In this document: one piece after another, positions 1-64,000 of the stretch
Layout: each line of letters opens with the position of its first letter
Position numbering within the stretch: the first letter of the stretch is position 1
From: Pogona vitticeps
Taxonomy: Eukaryota; Chordata; Lepidosauria; Squamata; Agamidae
Length of the DNA: 64,000 nucleotides
Assembly (NCBI RefSeq): GCF_051106095.1
Contig: NC_135783.1
Location: forward strand, 306,219,322 to 306,283,321
Reading direction: 5' to 3'
Translations under genes and position numbers: made by a program
Notes under the pieces: model-generated
Told to the model about the DNA's origin: nothing
What the model saw: the letters and a program-made list of their open reading frames with translations, nothing else
Databases searched by the model: none

Positions 1-290
1 TCTAAAGGAAATCAACCCTGAGTGCTCACTGGAAGGACAGATCCTGAAGCTGAGGCTCCAGTACTTTGGCCATCTAATGAGAATAAAAGACTCCCTGGAA
101 AAGACCCTGATGTTGGGAAAGTGTGATGGCAAGAGGAGAAGGGGACGACCGAGGATGAGATGGCTGGACAGTGTCTGCGAAGCAACCAACATGAACCTGA
201 CACAACTCCGGGAGGCAGTAGAAGACAGGAGGGCCTGGCGTGCTCTGGTCCATGGAGTCACGAAGAGTCGGACACGACTAAACGACTAAA
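1..290 (+). mobile_element. BovB (RTE) LINE 3' end
   Basis: The sequence encodes the C-terminus of BovB ORF2, including MLGKCDGKRRRGRPRMRWLD and RAWRALVHGVTKSRTRLND, and ends in the typical ACGACTAAACGACTAAAC tail followed by a CA run. It is truncated at the window edge. BovB is typical of squamates and is known to have moved horizontally into ruminants. Confidence 0.93.
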
Positions 291-440
291 CACACACACA
301 TTTAAATCATATACACAATGGTTTACAAACTTGAAAATTGTAGCAATGACATTTTTAAAACCCTCTAAAACAGTATTAAAAGCAGCAGTAAAAATATACA
401 GTGAGACAGCAACATGTAGTGTATCAGAAGATTTAAAACC

Positions 441-668
441 ATAGCTTTGGCTTATGTTGGCCTTTGTCGGCAAGGTGATGTCTCTGCTTTTTAAGATGCT
501 ATCTAGGTATGTCAGCGCTTTCCTCCCAAGAAGCAGGCGTCTTTTGATTTTGTGGCTGTTGTCACCATCTGCAGTGATCATGGAGCCCAAGAAAGTAAAA
601 TCTGTCACTGCCTCCATTTCTTCCCCTTCTGTTTGCCAGGAGGTGATGGGACCAGTGGCCATGACCTT
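441..668 (-). mobile_element. BovB LINE internal fragment
   Basis: Read on the - strand it encodes the BovB reverse-transcriptase segment MATGPITSWQTEGEEMEAVT and DFTFLGSMITADGDNSHKIK through SRDITLPTKAN. It has neither end of the element. It lies 150 bp from, and inverted relative to, the BovB piece at 1-290. Confidence 0.9.
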
Positions 669-1297
669 AGTTTTTATTTTATTTTACTAATGCATACAGA
701 CACACAAAAGTTAAAAAATGTAATTTGTCATATAAGGTGGATAATTTTTGGATGTCCTTCCATTAACTCTTAGTGATTGTTTGCTTTTAAATAATCATTT
801 ATCCATGTCCAAGGTATTGTTTATATGGACTTGCTCGGATGCTGAATGTGATCGTTAGGTTAACTGATGTTTGCCCACCATTGTCTTGTCCTGGTAGCTT
901 TGTGTTCTATCTGGTTTGAGAACCTGCTTAAATACTTGATAGGAGAGGAGGAATTATACTTGCTGCGTATTGGGTACCTCTGAACAAATGTAGGTTTAGT
1001 AGAAATCTTTATCCCTGCCACAGCACATTTTCTTAATTAAAATAACCTTTAATAGGGCATGGAGAGAATAAACATTCAGGCAGTTACAAAAGACAAGGGG
1101 CAAGAGTAGAATGTCCTTGCTTCACCAATGTGGCACCCTGGGAAATCTGTAACTCCAAATGTAAGAGAAATGGTTGGTGGTGATAAATCAGTGATCTACT
1201 TGAAATCCTTTGACTGCAGGTTGTGTTAGACTCTTTGGGTGCAAGGGAAATAAATGTTTATAATGTTCTTCGTAACACTGTTTCTTAATGCTTTCAG

Positions 1298-51564
<50,267 letters not shown>

Positions 51565-52140
51565 CTAAAAATGTGAGGAGCAGTAGAAGATGGTGAAGGT
51601 GAATGAGTCTTTAGGGATGATGCATTCACATTAACATGGAGTAGCAGGATTCAAAGCAAAAGTGTGTGTGCTGGGTCTTCCTGGACTGCTTGTTAATAAT
51701 ACACATGGATGCATGCGTTCTCTGTTCACAGGTTTAAAACAGTTCTTCTTTTTGGTGGAAATGATATCATTTGGAATTTCTCTTAATTAGGGCACAGGGT
51801 ACTTTTGCTATCTACATAACAAGGTAACCAGATTCCAATGCTAAAGAAGAGTGCATAAAGAAATATTGTAACAGAACTGTCTATATCTAGAACTGGAGGT
51901 GTGGGCAATACTGGAAGCTGAAATCTAAAAATGAATCTACTTGGAACAATGTAGGGAATTCTGGAAATATCAAATGAAAAGTTGTCATCTTGTTTCTCTA
52001 GTACGCTGAATATTGATTTAGGATAGGTTTCAGCCAAGGGTTAGATCCTGTTGATTTCAGCTGGAAGCTGGATTTGTTATGTGATTGACTCTCTTTGTCT
52101 CTCTCAGATTAATGCCTTTTGTGTTGTCTTATTTTATGTA

Positions 52141-52365
52141 GCCTCGTGGAGCAGTGGTTAAACTGCTGTACTGCAGCTAAAACTGTGCTCACGACCTGTG
52201 GTTCAAATCCCAGGTAGCCGGCTCAAGGTTGACTCAGCCTTCTATCCTTCCGAGATCGGTAAAATGAGTACCCAGCTCGGGGGGGGGGGGGCAATGTGTA
52301 GCCTGCATAATTAACTTGTAAACCGCCCAGAGAGTGCTTGAAGCACTATAAGCAGCACACTTTGC
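52141..52365 (+). mobile_element. tRNA-derived SINE
   Basis: The tRNA-like head has an A box (GTGGAGCAGTGGTTAAACTG) and a B box (GTGGTTCAAATCCC), followed by GTAGCCGGCTCAAGGTTGAC, ATCGGTAAAATGAGTACCCA, a G run, and a tail TTGTAAACCGCCCAGAGAGT. It lies downstream of the RASGRP1 stop, possibly within its 3' UTR. Confidence 0.85.
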
Positions 52366-52744
52366 TTTATCATAGGGTTTTTGAGGTTAAAAATATTCAG
52401 AAGTGGTTTGCTGTTCTGTGCAATACTAACAGGAGTTAGTCTGAGTGTCATAGCCATTGCCTATGAAAGATTCCCTGCAAGTGTCACTTTCCATGTACCT
52501 GCTCTCTGGTAATTGGTATCTCAAGAGTCTCTGTACCTTCAAAACTTGTAATTTTGAGTTCTCTTATGATTGTGCAGCAGTTCATGGAAAGAACTGCCCA
52601 AGAAAATAAGTCCTGGACTTCAGTTTTCAAGACCTGAGCGGGGCTGTTAATGACAGGATCTCTTGGATATCACTAATTCATAGTCAGCATAAGTTGGAAG
52701 TGACTAGCTGGCACATACTGTAGCAAACATTCTTCACTCTGCCT

Positions 52745-52882
52745 CAGGAGTGCCCAACTTTGGGTAACCCAGTGTTCCTGGACTGCAAATCCCTGAAGCC
52801 TTCACCCCTAGCTGTGCTGGCTGTGGTTTCTGTGAGTTGCACTCCAAGAACGCCTGGGTTACCCAAGGCTGAGAACCACTAC
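52745..52882. mobile_element. Palindromic MITE (CAGTGG…CCACTG family), diverged
   Basis: CAGGAGTGCCCAACTTTGGG and CCCAAGGCTGAGAACCACT enclose GGACTGCAAATCCCTGAAGC and GTGAGTTGCACTCCAAGAAC. The most diverged of the three copies. Confidence 0.72.
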
Positions 52883-53409
52883 TCTAGCTGATCTTCTTTA
52901 AAAATAGTATAGAAGTGCATGAATAAACACAACAGAGAAAAGACTGTGATGATTTTTCACCACACAGTCGCATGTATGAAACGTAGCTTAACTCTCCAAG
53001 TCGGTTCTTGCCTTAGCAGAACCAACACCGCTGGCACCCTGCCCCAACTCCATGCAGTTCAGAATAGGCATTTTCAAGGAGCCCGCTTTCACATAGGTTC
53101 ATTCACATAAGCACTTCTGTAAGTAAATGTGTTCTTTCACAAGCAGATTCTCACTTGTTTCCTTGCTTATGAAAGATACAGAACAGCTGTTAAATGCTTC
53201 CCCGTATATGAACTGTGGGTCCAGTCCCAGCAAGAAACTGTTTTCCAGAGAAGATATTTGCACATGATCATTCTTCTGTGGAAACATTGAAGGTCCATTT
53301 ACATTTCAAAGTAATTCCTGAAATCCTCCTGGAGATGTAAGTGCAATCATACACAGCCCACATGTAGATAGTGATTATCACATAACAAAGGTAACTTTCT
53401 GATGAATTA

Positions 53410-54065
53410 CAGTGGTGCCTTGACTTAATGAACGTCCCTGCTTACAACCATTTCGAATTATGACCAGCTCTGGCCGCAAAATTTTGCTTCTACTTGAAAC
53501 CGGAGCTTCTGCTTACGAATAGAAAAAGGCAGGGGGAAAAGGCGGGAAATTCAAATTTCTAACTGTAGGTGGTGACGAGGCTGCTTCTTTGTAGCTCTTT
53601 CGCCCCAGCAGTTAGAGAGTATGGGATCGGAGGAGGCTGCCTGGTAAGGTGGTGTTTTCTGCTTTTTAAAAACTGTTCTGGGTGTTTTTGTAATGGGTCT
53701 TGGATTTTTTGTAGTTTTTTGGGGGTTTCCCCCCATTTCCAATGGGTCTTGGGGTTTTTTGTTGCTTTTTGGAATGTTTTTCCCCATTTCCGATGGGTCT
53801 TGGGGGGTTTGGTTGCTTTTTGGGGGTTCCCCATTTCTGATGGGTCCTGCCCGCTTCCCGTGCTTTTTCCTTTGTTTGTTTTTTTGCATATCCGACTTGC
53901 CCCCTTTGTTCTCTGTAAATTTCCGATCTGCTCCATTTGTTTTCTGTGCATTTCCAATGGATCTTGCACGCTTGATTGCTTTTCTTTTTTCCTTTCCTCG
54001 ACTTACGACTTCGAGTTACGTCCATCTTCTGGAACGGATTATGGTCGTAAGTCGAGGCACCACTG
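53410..54065. mobile_element. Tigger-like MITE with internal repeats of about 50 bp (inverted relative to 3384-4202)
   Basis: Termini CAGTGGTGCCTTGACTTAAT and GTCGTAAGTCGAGGCACCACTG are flanked by TA. The interior carries at least four units with (C/A)GATGGGTCTTGGGG-type cores spaced 47-51 bp (about 53693, 53742, 53793, 53840). These are the reverse complement of the units in the copy at 3384-4202. Confidence 0.85.
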
Positions 54066-55989
54066 TATGATGTTCATCTTCATTTTCAGTTCAAAGTATC
54101 ATGGATTTTCACTTATTTTCTCTGATTTGTGCAATCTAGATTATTATATAAGAATTAATCACCCTGTTTCTAAATTAACGTAGTTCAATTTTTGGCATAA
54201 TTATATTCCAACAGCATTTCTGTTATGGCTTTGGGAGTGGGGAGGCAGTAACACATTTGTTTAGGAGTGCCAAAAAGTTGTAACTTTAATATTCATCCTG
54301 TTTATGAATCTTGCCAACATTCATTTGAATCTTCTACCAGGGTAATGTTTTTACACTTCTCTTCCAGCTTTTATGAGACAGTTCATTCTTTGAGTTGCTT
54401 GATCCAATTATGCATACAGCTTGAGGCAGACACTGGTGTACTGTGTACTCCATTTAGTTCTTTTCCTATGTAATACATAAAGCACATGAAAATTGAAATG
54501 TATATTCATGTCTTCACACATATTTTAGAAAAATATCATGTGATTCTTAGAGTGTTGTGTTCAGATTTAGGAACACAGCTTCAAAACCTGGCTTGGATGA
54601 AGACAATTGCAAGGGTACCCTCTCCAACAGGGAGTAAGTTAAATCAATAGTTTAATAACTACATTTCTGAATATTCAATGGAAGTTATTGAGACATTGGA
54701 AAAGTTACTTTTTTAGAGTTACAAATCCCAGAAGGTTACAGCCAGTATGGCTACTAGTTATGTTTTTCTGGCATACTCTGGAAACTCTAGTCCAAAAAAT
54801 TAACTTTTCCTATATCTATTAGTTAATCATGCTTATAACTAAATAGCAGAAGAAATGTCAAATGCCATGTTTACTTTGCTTTTCTATCTTACAATGATTT
54901 TTGAACTGACATAAATAATACACTATGAAGTAAGATTATCAGACACTTCACGATCTGTATGTACCTTGCATTATATTTATTTGCAGCCTCTGTTTAAAAC
55001 TTTGGTTCCAGACACAAATTCCATAATTTACTTTTTATCAGTGTGATGTATTAACTGACTGATTATGGTGATACTCGTACTTTATGTGCCAATACATGTT
55101 TTCTCTTTTTAGAGTAATTGTATTGTTAAATGTTTTTTTTTGTATTTTTATTTGTAAAGCCCAGCATAATCTGTAAAATTCTGTATAGAGTAGTTTATGT
55201 AATTTTAATGTGTTTGTTTCAGGGTTTGGCTGCAATTCTACTGTTAGGTAAATCTGATAATATTACTACCTTTACTTGACTATTAATATTTATATAATAT
55301 TTAAAACCAATTATGCATGATTCTCTAAAGCTGAATTGAGTTGAAGCCTAGAAGTGATACACTAAACATGTCTAGCAACTCTAGAAATGAAAAATCAGTT
55401 GGTTCTTTTAACCAGTGCCTGCTTTTTTCTTTCGCATACTTTTGCCCTCATTTAGCAACCTTTCACCATGTATAGGACAGCTGTCGCTACATGTAAACCC
55501 GAATAGGACCCCAAGACATACAGCTGAAACTAGCATTGGTCTGCATGAGATAAAAGGCTTTATTCCTTTTAGGGAGAGTGCTCAAGGTCCACAAACCAGC
55601 AGTGGAGCCAAATCAAGCATGCATACATACATACACACACATCCCTCTTTCCTTCTTTCCCAGTCACATGCACCACAAGAGATTCTCATTACACCCTAAT
55701 AATACATGTACTCCTCCACATACAGAGCTCTTTGTACTGTGTAGCGAAGAAGTCTCCCTGTTTCAGCCTGAAACAGGGAATCAGAGTGATCTGCACACCT
55801 TTTTCTGCTGTGGGCGGCTTCTTTTGCTGCTTCTCTCTGAAAACTGCTTTATTGGTGCAAAGCAGGGGAAAAGACACTTACTTCCCAGTTAGTCACCATT
55901 TCTTTAATTCTAATCTCCCTAAGAGAAATAAGGTTTTTGTCTGGAAGGAAGAGGCTAATGTGACATTTGGGAGTGATGGCCAAAGAAGC
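54066..55989. other. Intergenic or 3'-UTR stretch downstream of RASGRP1
   Basis: AT-rich, without exons. A MITE-like fragment may lie at 54715-54800 (TTACAAATCCCAGAAGG…CTCTAGTCC). Part may be RASGRP1 3' UTR, which is long in mammals, but no clear polyadenylation site could be selected. Confidence 0.45.
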
Positions 55990-56178
55990 TTTAGACATTT
56001 ACAATTCCTCACTGTGCGTTCCAAAAGCACCAGACTGTGTGACCATGGGCAAGCTGCACTGTCCCAAGGTGCTCCCAGAAGAAGGGAAGGATAAACCAAT
56101 TCTGAGTCCTCTCTACCTAGAAAACTGAGAAAAGGGTCACCATAACTCATAACATACTTGATGGCACACAATTATGAA
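55990..56178 (+). mobile_element. tRNA-SINE 3' part
   Basis: It contains CAGACTGTGTGACCATGGGC, CTCCCAGAAGAAGGGAAGGA, CTCTCTACCTAGAAAACTGA and the tail CATACTTGATGGCACACAAT. Same family as 2566-2765 and 6862-7060 but on the + strand, with the tRNA head missing or too diverged. Confidence 0.65.
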
Positions 56179-58003
56179 TGAACAATACTGAGCTACCTTT
56201 GGCAACTGCATGGAAATTTCATTTTGCCCAAAGGAAGTTATGCAGTTAATAATTAACCTGAAGGCTCGGATTACACCATCCCAAAGAGGGTTGCATTGGT
56301 CTACTTTGTAATTTTTTAGTGGGATTCAAAGTTCACAGAATACTCTCACCATGTTTTGAAGGCCTCAGTCGCCATGGTATCCAGTGGAAGTTGAGTGCTG
56401 CTAAGCGGTCTCCCAGTGTTTGTGGCCCAATGCCTTTCTGCCTGCCTGGAGCTCTCTGATCTGAACTACCTTGCTTATTTGAAGTACAGGCAGATCGGTC
56501 TACCCAAGAAAGCCCCTTTACCTGTCCAGACTGGGCTGAAAATTGGCCTTTGCAGTTTATTCTTACTGCTTTATTAAGGATGTCCACATATGAAGCCCAA
56601 GTACAGTACTTGAAGACTATCCTCTTTTTTTCTCCTGAACTGATGCATGTGTGAGGAGGCTTCACTACCACAATAATTTTAGCAAGTACTACTTGTGTCA
56701 TGATATCCAAGCCAACTGTCACATAAATACAAATATTACATCCTTGGAATTACTAGGCTCACCTCATCTGTATAATTGTTTGAAAATACGAGAAGCAAAA
56801 CAGCTTTAAAATGTGATATTGCAGTAGCAGTTGTGTTTCCTCTTCTTAAACAAATCTGCTTTCACCTGACAAAAAATTCTGTAAAGCTGGTTCAAAGGGA
56901 ACAAATGTTTTAAATATACAGGCTGTAAATGATCGTTAAAGTGCATTTTGTTTGGTATTTATTAAAATGAAATTACAGTATTTTATTCCTGTTGCATAGT
57001 GAATCTGTTCACTGTAGCATTGATCTGATAAAAGTATTGAAAGACTTTCAGTGGAGCACTATCCATGACATGGGCACGTGCCAAAGTTCTTCCCCACCAA
57101 CAGTTGTAGGCAGAGTATTTTTTAAAAAGCGTTTCCCCCGCCTCATGGTAACAAGTAGTATTTATGATGAAATGGCATGTTAATTCTGGAGAATTAACTA
57201 TACTAAGAACCTGCTGATTCTGACATGCTAGATATGGAGTCAACACCAATTAGCAACATATTAAAGCACATTTATATGAGAGTAAAACTGGGCAATGGAT
57301 AAATTATGGCAGAAATGCAACCTGTAATTAAGCAGTGTGCTTCTTCCTTCAGTGGAAGATATAGGTAGGATGCAGCGCTGCAGACTTTACACGGTCCCAT
57401 GGCTAACAAATAGATCAGGTCTGCTGCTATAACTACAGGAAAAAAAACAACAACTGCTGTGGATGGTTTTCTTTCCAGCACTGTTTGAATAATGTGGAAA
57501 GTGGGTGTTCTGGAGTGTGTTATAAAAAGCTCAGGTTGGAGATGTAAAACTGTTCTTTGGCCCCCCCTTTTAAAAAGGTGCAAGGAAAATAAAATTGTCA
57601 AGGGGAAAAAAAGGAGGAAAAAGCCTCCTCCTTGCTTCTTGGCCAACATGAGTCCCACAGTTCCATTGTCAAAACCCCTCTCACCCCCCACAGGATTGCT
57701 TTGACCAAGATATGGAGCCATATTTAGCCACCAAACTTGGCTTCTTACTGGTAACCCAGTCTAGGTGTTAACAGTATGAATTTCTCCTCTAGGAAAATAG
57801 TCCATGTTTTCCACACTAGAAAAGGTTGCCCTTAGCTGAACTGGAACATGTGTATGTTCCAAATTTCTTGGACTTCCTGCAATGTTTTACAGATATCCTC
57901 CAGAAAACTTTTAGGAAATGCATGGACAGATATAGGTAGTTTGCTACATCAGTAGAAACTGCTAGCCACTGTCACATTGGCAGTTTGTAGTATCTGATGG
58001 TCA
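56179..58003. other. Intergenic stretch between the two genes: nothing recognised
   Basis: No coding similarity on either strand. Simple AT-rich DNA with scattered short open frames only. Confidence 0.5.
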
Positions 58004-58131
58004 GTTGGACAGTGTTATCAAAGCTACCAACATGAATTTGATAAAACTCAGGGAGGCAGTGGAAGACAGGAGGGCCTGGCGTGCTCTGGTCCATGGGTCA
58101 TGAAGAGTGGGACATAATGACTAAACAACAA
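58004..58131 (+). mobile_element. BovB LINE 3'-end fragment
   Basis: About 130 bp of the BovB terminus: TTGGACAGTGTTATCAAAGC, GGAGGCAGTGGAAGACAGGA and GAAGAGTGGGACATAATGAC, ending TAAACAACAA. Confidence 0.88.
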
Positions 58132-58221
58132 AGTATCTGATGCCATTTTAAGATAACCCCAAACCATGTTTACTAGTGGCATTCAATATGCAAAAAAGCT
58201 ACAAGTAACAATTTTATCATC

Positions 58222-58227
58222 TTTATT
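58222..58227 (-). terminator. Candidate FAM98B polyadenylation signal
   Basis: TTTATT on the + strand reads AATAAA on the - strand, followed by AGATGATAAAATTG. It lies about 2 kb beyond the FAM98B stop, just before a BovB fragment. It is a candidate only; other A-rich hexamers exist between here and 60294. Confidence 0.3.
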
Positions 58228-58879
58228 TGTCAGTGCTCACTAACTTAAACTAACACAATAAAATTTCTACACAGCCATCAAAAGAGCAAATACAGATGTT
58301 CCGTTCACACAAATAAACCTCAAGGAAAGTGTTCAAACAAAGCATAACTGCTCTTAATGTGTAGACTATGTACACAAAACACAAATGTTACAAAATACAC
58401 GACTCAGGTTTAAAACATACAAAAATTCATAGAAATGTTCAAAACTGAATATAGACATTTCATTATTGCATTTTAAGTGGGTGATAAAACACTTACCACA
58501 ATCAAATTATCAATGATTGGTGATGCTTTACTTGATATCTAATGTCTTTTGTACCATTTAAGGAGGGCAGGGATTTTTTTAAATTAATTAAATTGACTCA
58601 TTAAAAATCGGTATGGATTCTTCAGGTTTCTCTTCAGGCTGGGAATAGCCCTTAGATCTATTATTGATACGACTGATTAAAAGAAAATAACCCTCCATAC
58701 AGTTGTGTGTGTAAACCTAAGTCTTTATGTAAGACAAAAAGAAAAATAATTGTCTCTGGGGCAGGAATGCAGCAGAAATTGAGACCTCGGAAGGAGCCGA
58801 AACCCTCCTTCCTTTAGTTTTATAGCTCTGCAAGATGTTTCATGCATAGAGTTAACATGTTTTGCTTCAACCTGGGAAT

Positions 58880-59150
58880 TACAATATTTGTGTGCTTCCT
58901 TCCCCCATGCAATTGCCCATTTGCTTGCACCACCACATCTCTCTCCTCACCTCCTCTACATGATCGCCCACTAACCAGCAACAGTGTGCTTCCCTCCTCT
59001 GCTTTCCCCATGCAGTCATCCACTCAGATGAGGAGGCAAGGCATGGAAGGCTGCAGCGCTGCTGGTGAGTGAGAATCACACAGAGAAGGCAGAGGAGGGA
59101 AGTGCACTGCTGCTGGTGGATGGACAATCGCATGGGGGGAAGTAAACAGA
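58880..59150. repeat. Imperfect large palindrome, MITE-like
   Basis: The left arm TTCCTTCCCCCATGCAATTG…GTGTGCTTCCCTCCTCTGCT has an inverted partner AGGCAGAGGAGGGAAGTGCA…ATCGCATGGGGGGAAGTAAA. The shared words match at roughly 85% by eye. It lies in the FAM98B 3' flank or UTR. Confidence 0.6.
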
Positions 59151-59830
59151 ACCTGGGGAACACCTGTGACCAGACTTGGCTCAACCACCAAGCCATGGTT
59201 CGTGCCCATCTCTCTTTCTTACACAAGGTCTTCAAATACTGTTCATGGAATTTGGCTTACCAAGACTGGTTATAATCACACTGCAGCAATTGTGTTCACT
59301 GTGGCAATGGTGACTCTGCCCTCTGAATTAAACCACTTCCTCTTAGCTCTGAAGCTGCACAGATGGGCAGGAAACTCCTGCCGTTGCACAGCCACCCTGG
59401 TCCCTTCAGAACTTCAGGGGGAAAAGCTGGTGAAGAGCATAAGAAAAACTTTCCCCTCCACTCTTTCCCTGCCAAAAATATAGATTGCAACTCTTTGGAA
59501 ACCTGTTGGAAGTATTTCTGCTTTTGGTAAAAAGCATACATTCTAGCTAGAGAAACTGCATACTTTCAACTGTTTCCATAGATGTGTTATAAAAAGAATT
59601 AAAGCCAATTCTAGCATATTATGCCTTGCAGAAGGCGATCACTGGGACATCTGAATAGTCTAAGAACATATTTCAGAAACTGAGTATATTACATAAAACA
59701 CAGATGCACCAAATGGTGTCAGAATTTATATCTACTCCTTTAACATACCGTTTTTCACTTAAAGCAATTAGGGTCACTTCATACATGACACATTTTCTAC
59801 ATGGATATCACTTCTAGAAACCCTGCAAGA

Positions 59831-59995
59831 TCAGTATAATAGGACCCCCATATTTGAAGGGGATTGGTTCCATGATCTACTGTGAACACCTGAAACTTTG
59901 AATACAAGGGAACTCTATACACAACCCTTATACATTGTACAGAGGGCTGCAGCAAACCGCAAATACTGAAACCACTGATATGGGGGCCTTCCTGT
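59831..59995. mobile_element. Small mariner-like MITE (ends …GGACCCCCATAT / ATATGGGGGCC…)
   Basis: The inverted ends AGTATAATAGGACCCCCATA and TATGGGGGCCTTCCTGT enclose a body with GGGGATTGGTTCCATGATCT. It resembles short Tc1/mariner-derived MITEs of vertebrates. Target duplication is not clear. Confidence 0.65.
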
Positions 59996-60294
59996 AAACA
60001 GATACAACATGCTCAAATATCCTTTGTTGCATATTTACAACAAAGGACCTGTCTATCCACCAGGGCTTCGTATTAAATATAATGTACCATGTGTGATACA
60101 TGCCGGTGTACATGCACATTCATAAATGGAAGTCACATCTGTGTTGGAAATCCATCATGTGCAAAGTAGCTCATAGTGAGCTGAATAACAGCAATTAATC
60201 ATAAGGAGGGGTCAATAAAGTTTGGCCATCATGGTGCTAAGTTTTTTTGGACCTCCTGCTCCTTGTAGGAAGTATGTACTATTAATCATTAGGA

Positions 60295-63021
<2,727 letters not shown>

Positions 63022-63639
63022 CTAAAAAGAAATTGTTACAGGCACTTTATAATTAGAACAGTGTTGTAAACAATGTGGTAGTGGGGAACTTTATGTTTAC
63101 TGCATTACATTGTTATTTATTTCAGTGTGTCTCTTGACAGGTACAGTAACAACTATGTTCATGCGATGCTTATTTGCTGCTCTCCTCATATATTCATTAT
63201 GAACAAATACGGCTACAGTCCCTTTTAAAAACACTACAGATTTTTTTTCATAGCAATGAGCTGAAGACATTCTCGGGAAAAAGACAGCTCTACTATTCTA
63301 AGCTAACATTAGTCCCATTATTCTATGAAAACAGTATTGCTACTGTTCTAAGTTAAACAAGTGACAAGAAGGAACATGTTAGTCCCCTCACTCATCACTG
63401 GTCTTTCCTTAGCCTTCCATAGGTAGAGTAGGACATTCTGAAGAGGAGAATTCGTGCTGTTCACAGCAAGCACCTCTTTTTGTAATTAGCAAAGCTGACC
63501 TCTCTGCATTCCAAATAATACAGAGTGCATCTATGGAGAGAAGAACATCTCCTTTTCAGAAAGTTACTCGCTGCTTCAGAAGAAAGGTTATCATATTAGG
63601 ATGCTCTTCCCTCCTTATGTATTTATTTTATAATGACTG

Positions 63640-64000
63640 AATATTTATTTATTTAGAATATTGTTATCTCACCTTTCTCCTTAAAAGGACCCAAGGTGGC
63701 TTAAATTAAAAGGACAATATTTAAAAGCTAAAAACAGTAAATATATATTTTAAAAGAATTAAACAAGTATCATATTAAAATGATAAGTAAGATCAATACC
63801 AGAAACACATATAAAAGCAACAGAGCGCAATAATCCAATTTGTAAAACCCCTCCCGGACTGCCAATAACTAAGGAAGACAAAAGTCTTTGGCTGTTTGTC
63901 GAAGGACGGCAAAGACACAGCCAGCCTTGCTTCCCATGAGAGAGCATTCCAGAGTCTAGGAGCAGCAACAGAGAAGGCCATCTCCTGTGTCCCCATCAAG
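63640..64000 (-). mobile_element. LINE 3' end (CR1/Rex-like), truncated by window edge
   Basis: On the - strand a frame encodes MAFSVAAPRLWNALSWEARL and SLPSFDKQPKTF, the typical ORF2 C-terminus. Its 3' UTR reaches TTTAAGCCACCTTGGGTCCT. Same type as the remnant at 45418-46905. Confidence 0.75.

Overview
The window is vertebrate nuclear DNA, almost certainly from a squamate reptile (a lizard or snake). It carries a long stretch of the RASGRP1 gene (+ strand) and the 3' end of FAM98B (- strand) in convergent orientation, as remembered for the human RASGRP1/FAM98B locus. The squamate call rests on several BovB (RTE-clade) LINE copies, a Sauria-type SINE ending in CCTTTA-type repeats, CR1/L2-like LINE ends, a Penelope-like element, a DIRS element and a Ty3/gypsy element of the Gmr1 type. 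The species cannot be resolved from this.

Host genes. Fifteen RASGRP1 coding exons lie between 1298 and 51564. By analogy with the 17-exon human gene they are exons 3-17; the first two coding exons lie upstream of the window. All splice phases agree, and the exons give 715 codons including the stop: REM/RasGEF-N, CDC25 RasGEF, paired EF hands, C1, and the C-terminal tail with coiled coil. Intron 3 (1404-5708) has the hallmarks of a U12-type AT-AC intron. FAM98B is represented by its last two coding exons on the - strand (62854-63021 and 60295-60651), the last encoding a Gly/Arg-rich tail ending YRRY. The stop codons of the two genes are about 8.7 kb apart.

Layout. 1-5.7 kb: intronic BovB pieces, a TAA array, a tRNA-SINE, and a Tigger-like TA-flanked MITE inside an unidentified repeat. 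5.7-16.8 kb: exons 4-5, then intron 5 with an apparently whole DIRS retrotransposon (about 10631-16558). 16.8-22.6 kb: exons 6-9 (REM to CDC25). 22.6-35.4 kb: intron 9 with an apparently whole, very young Gmr1-like gypsy element (about 23170-29439) bounded by an unusual 55-bp host duplication, then an RTE LINE, a LINE interrupted by a Sauria SINE, and a BovB piece. 35.4-51.6 kb: exons 10-17 with BovB, Penelope-like, MITE and LINE-tail insertions. 51.6-60.3 kb: intergenic, with a tRNA-SINE, MITEs and a BovB fragment. 60.3-64 kb: FAM98B, a 75-bp alternating purine-pyrimidine (Z-DNA-prone) tract, a MITE and LINE ends.

The two large elements are treated as fossils: both look whole, both lie in RASGRP1 introns in the gene's own orientation, and neither appears to serve the host gene. 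No operon, CRISPR or prokaryotic feature is present.
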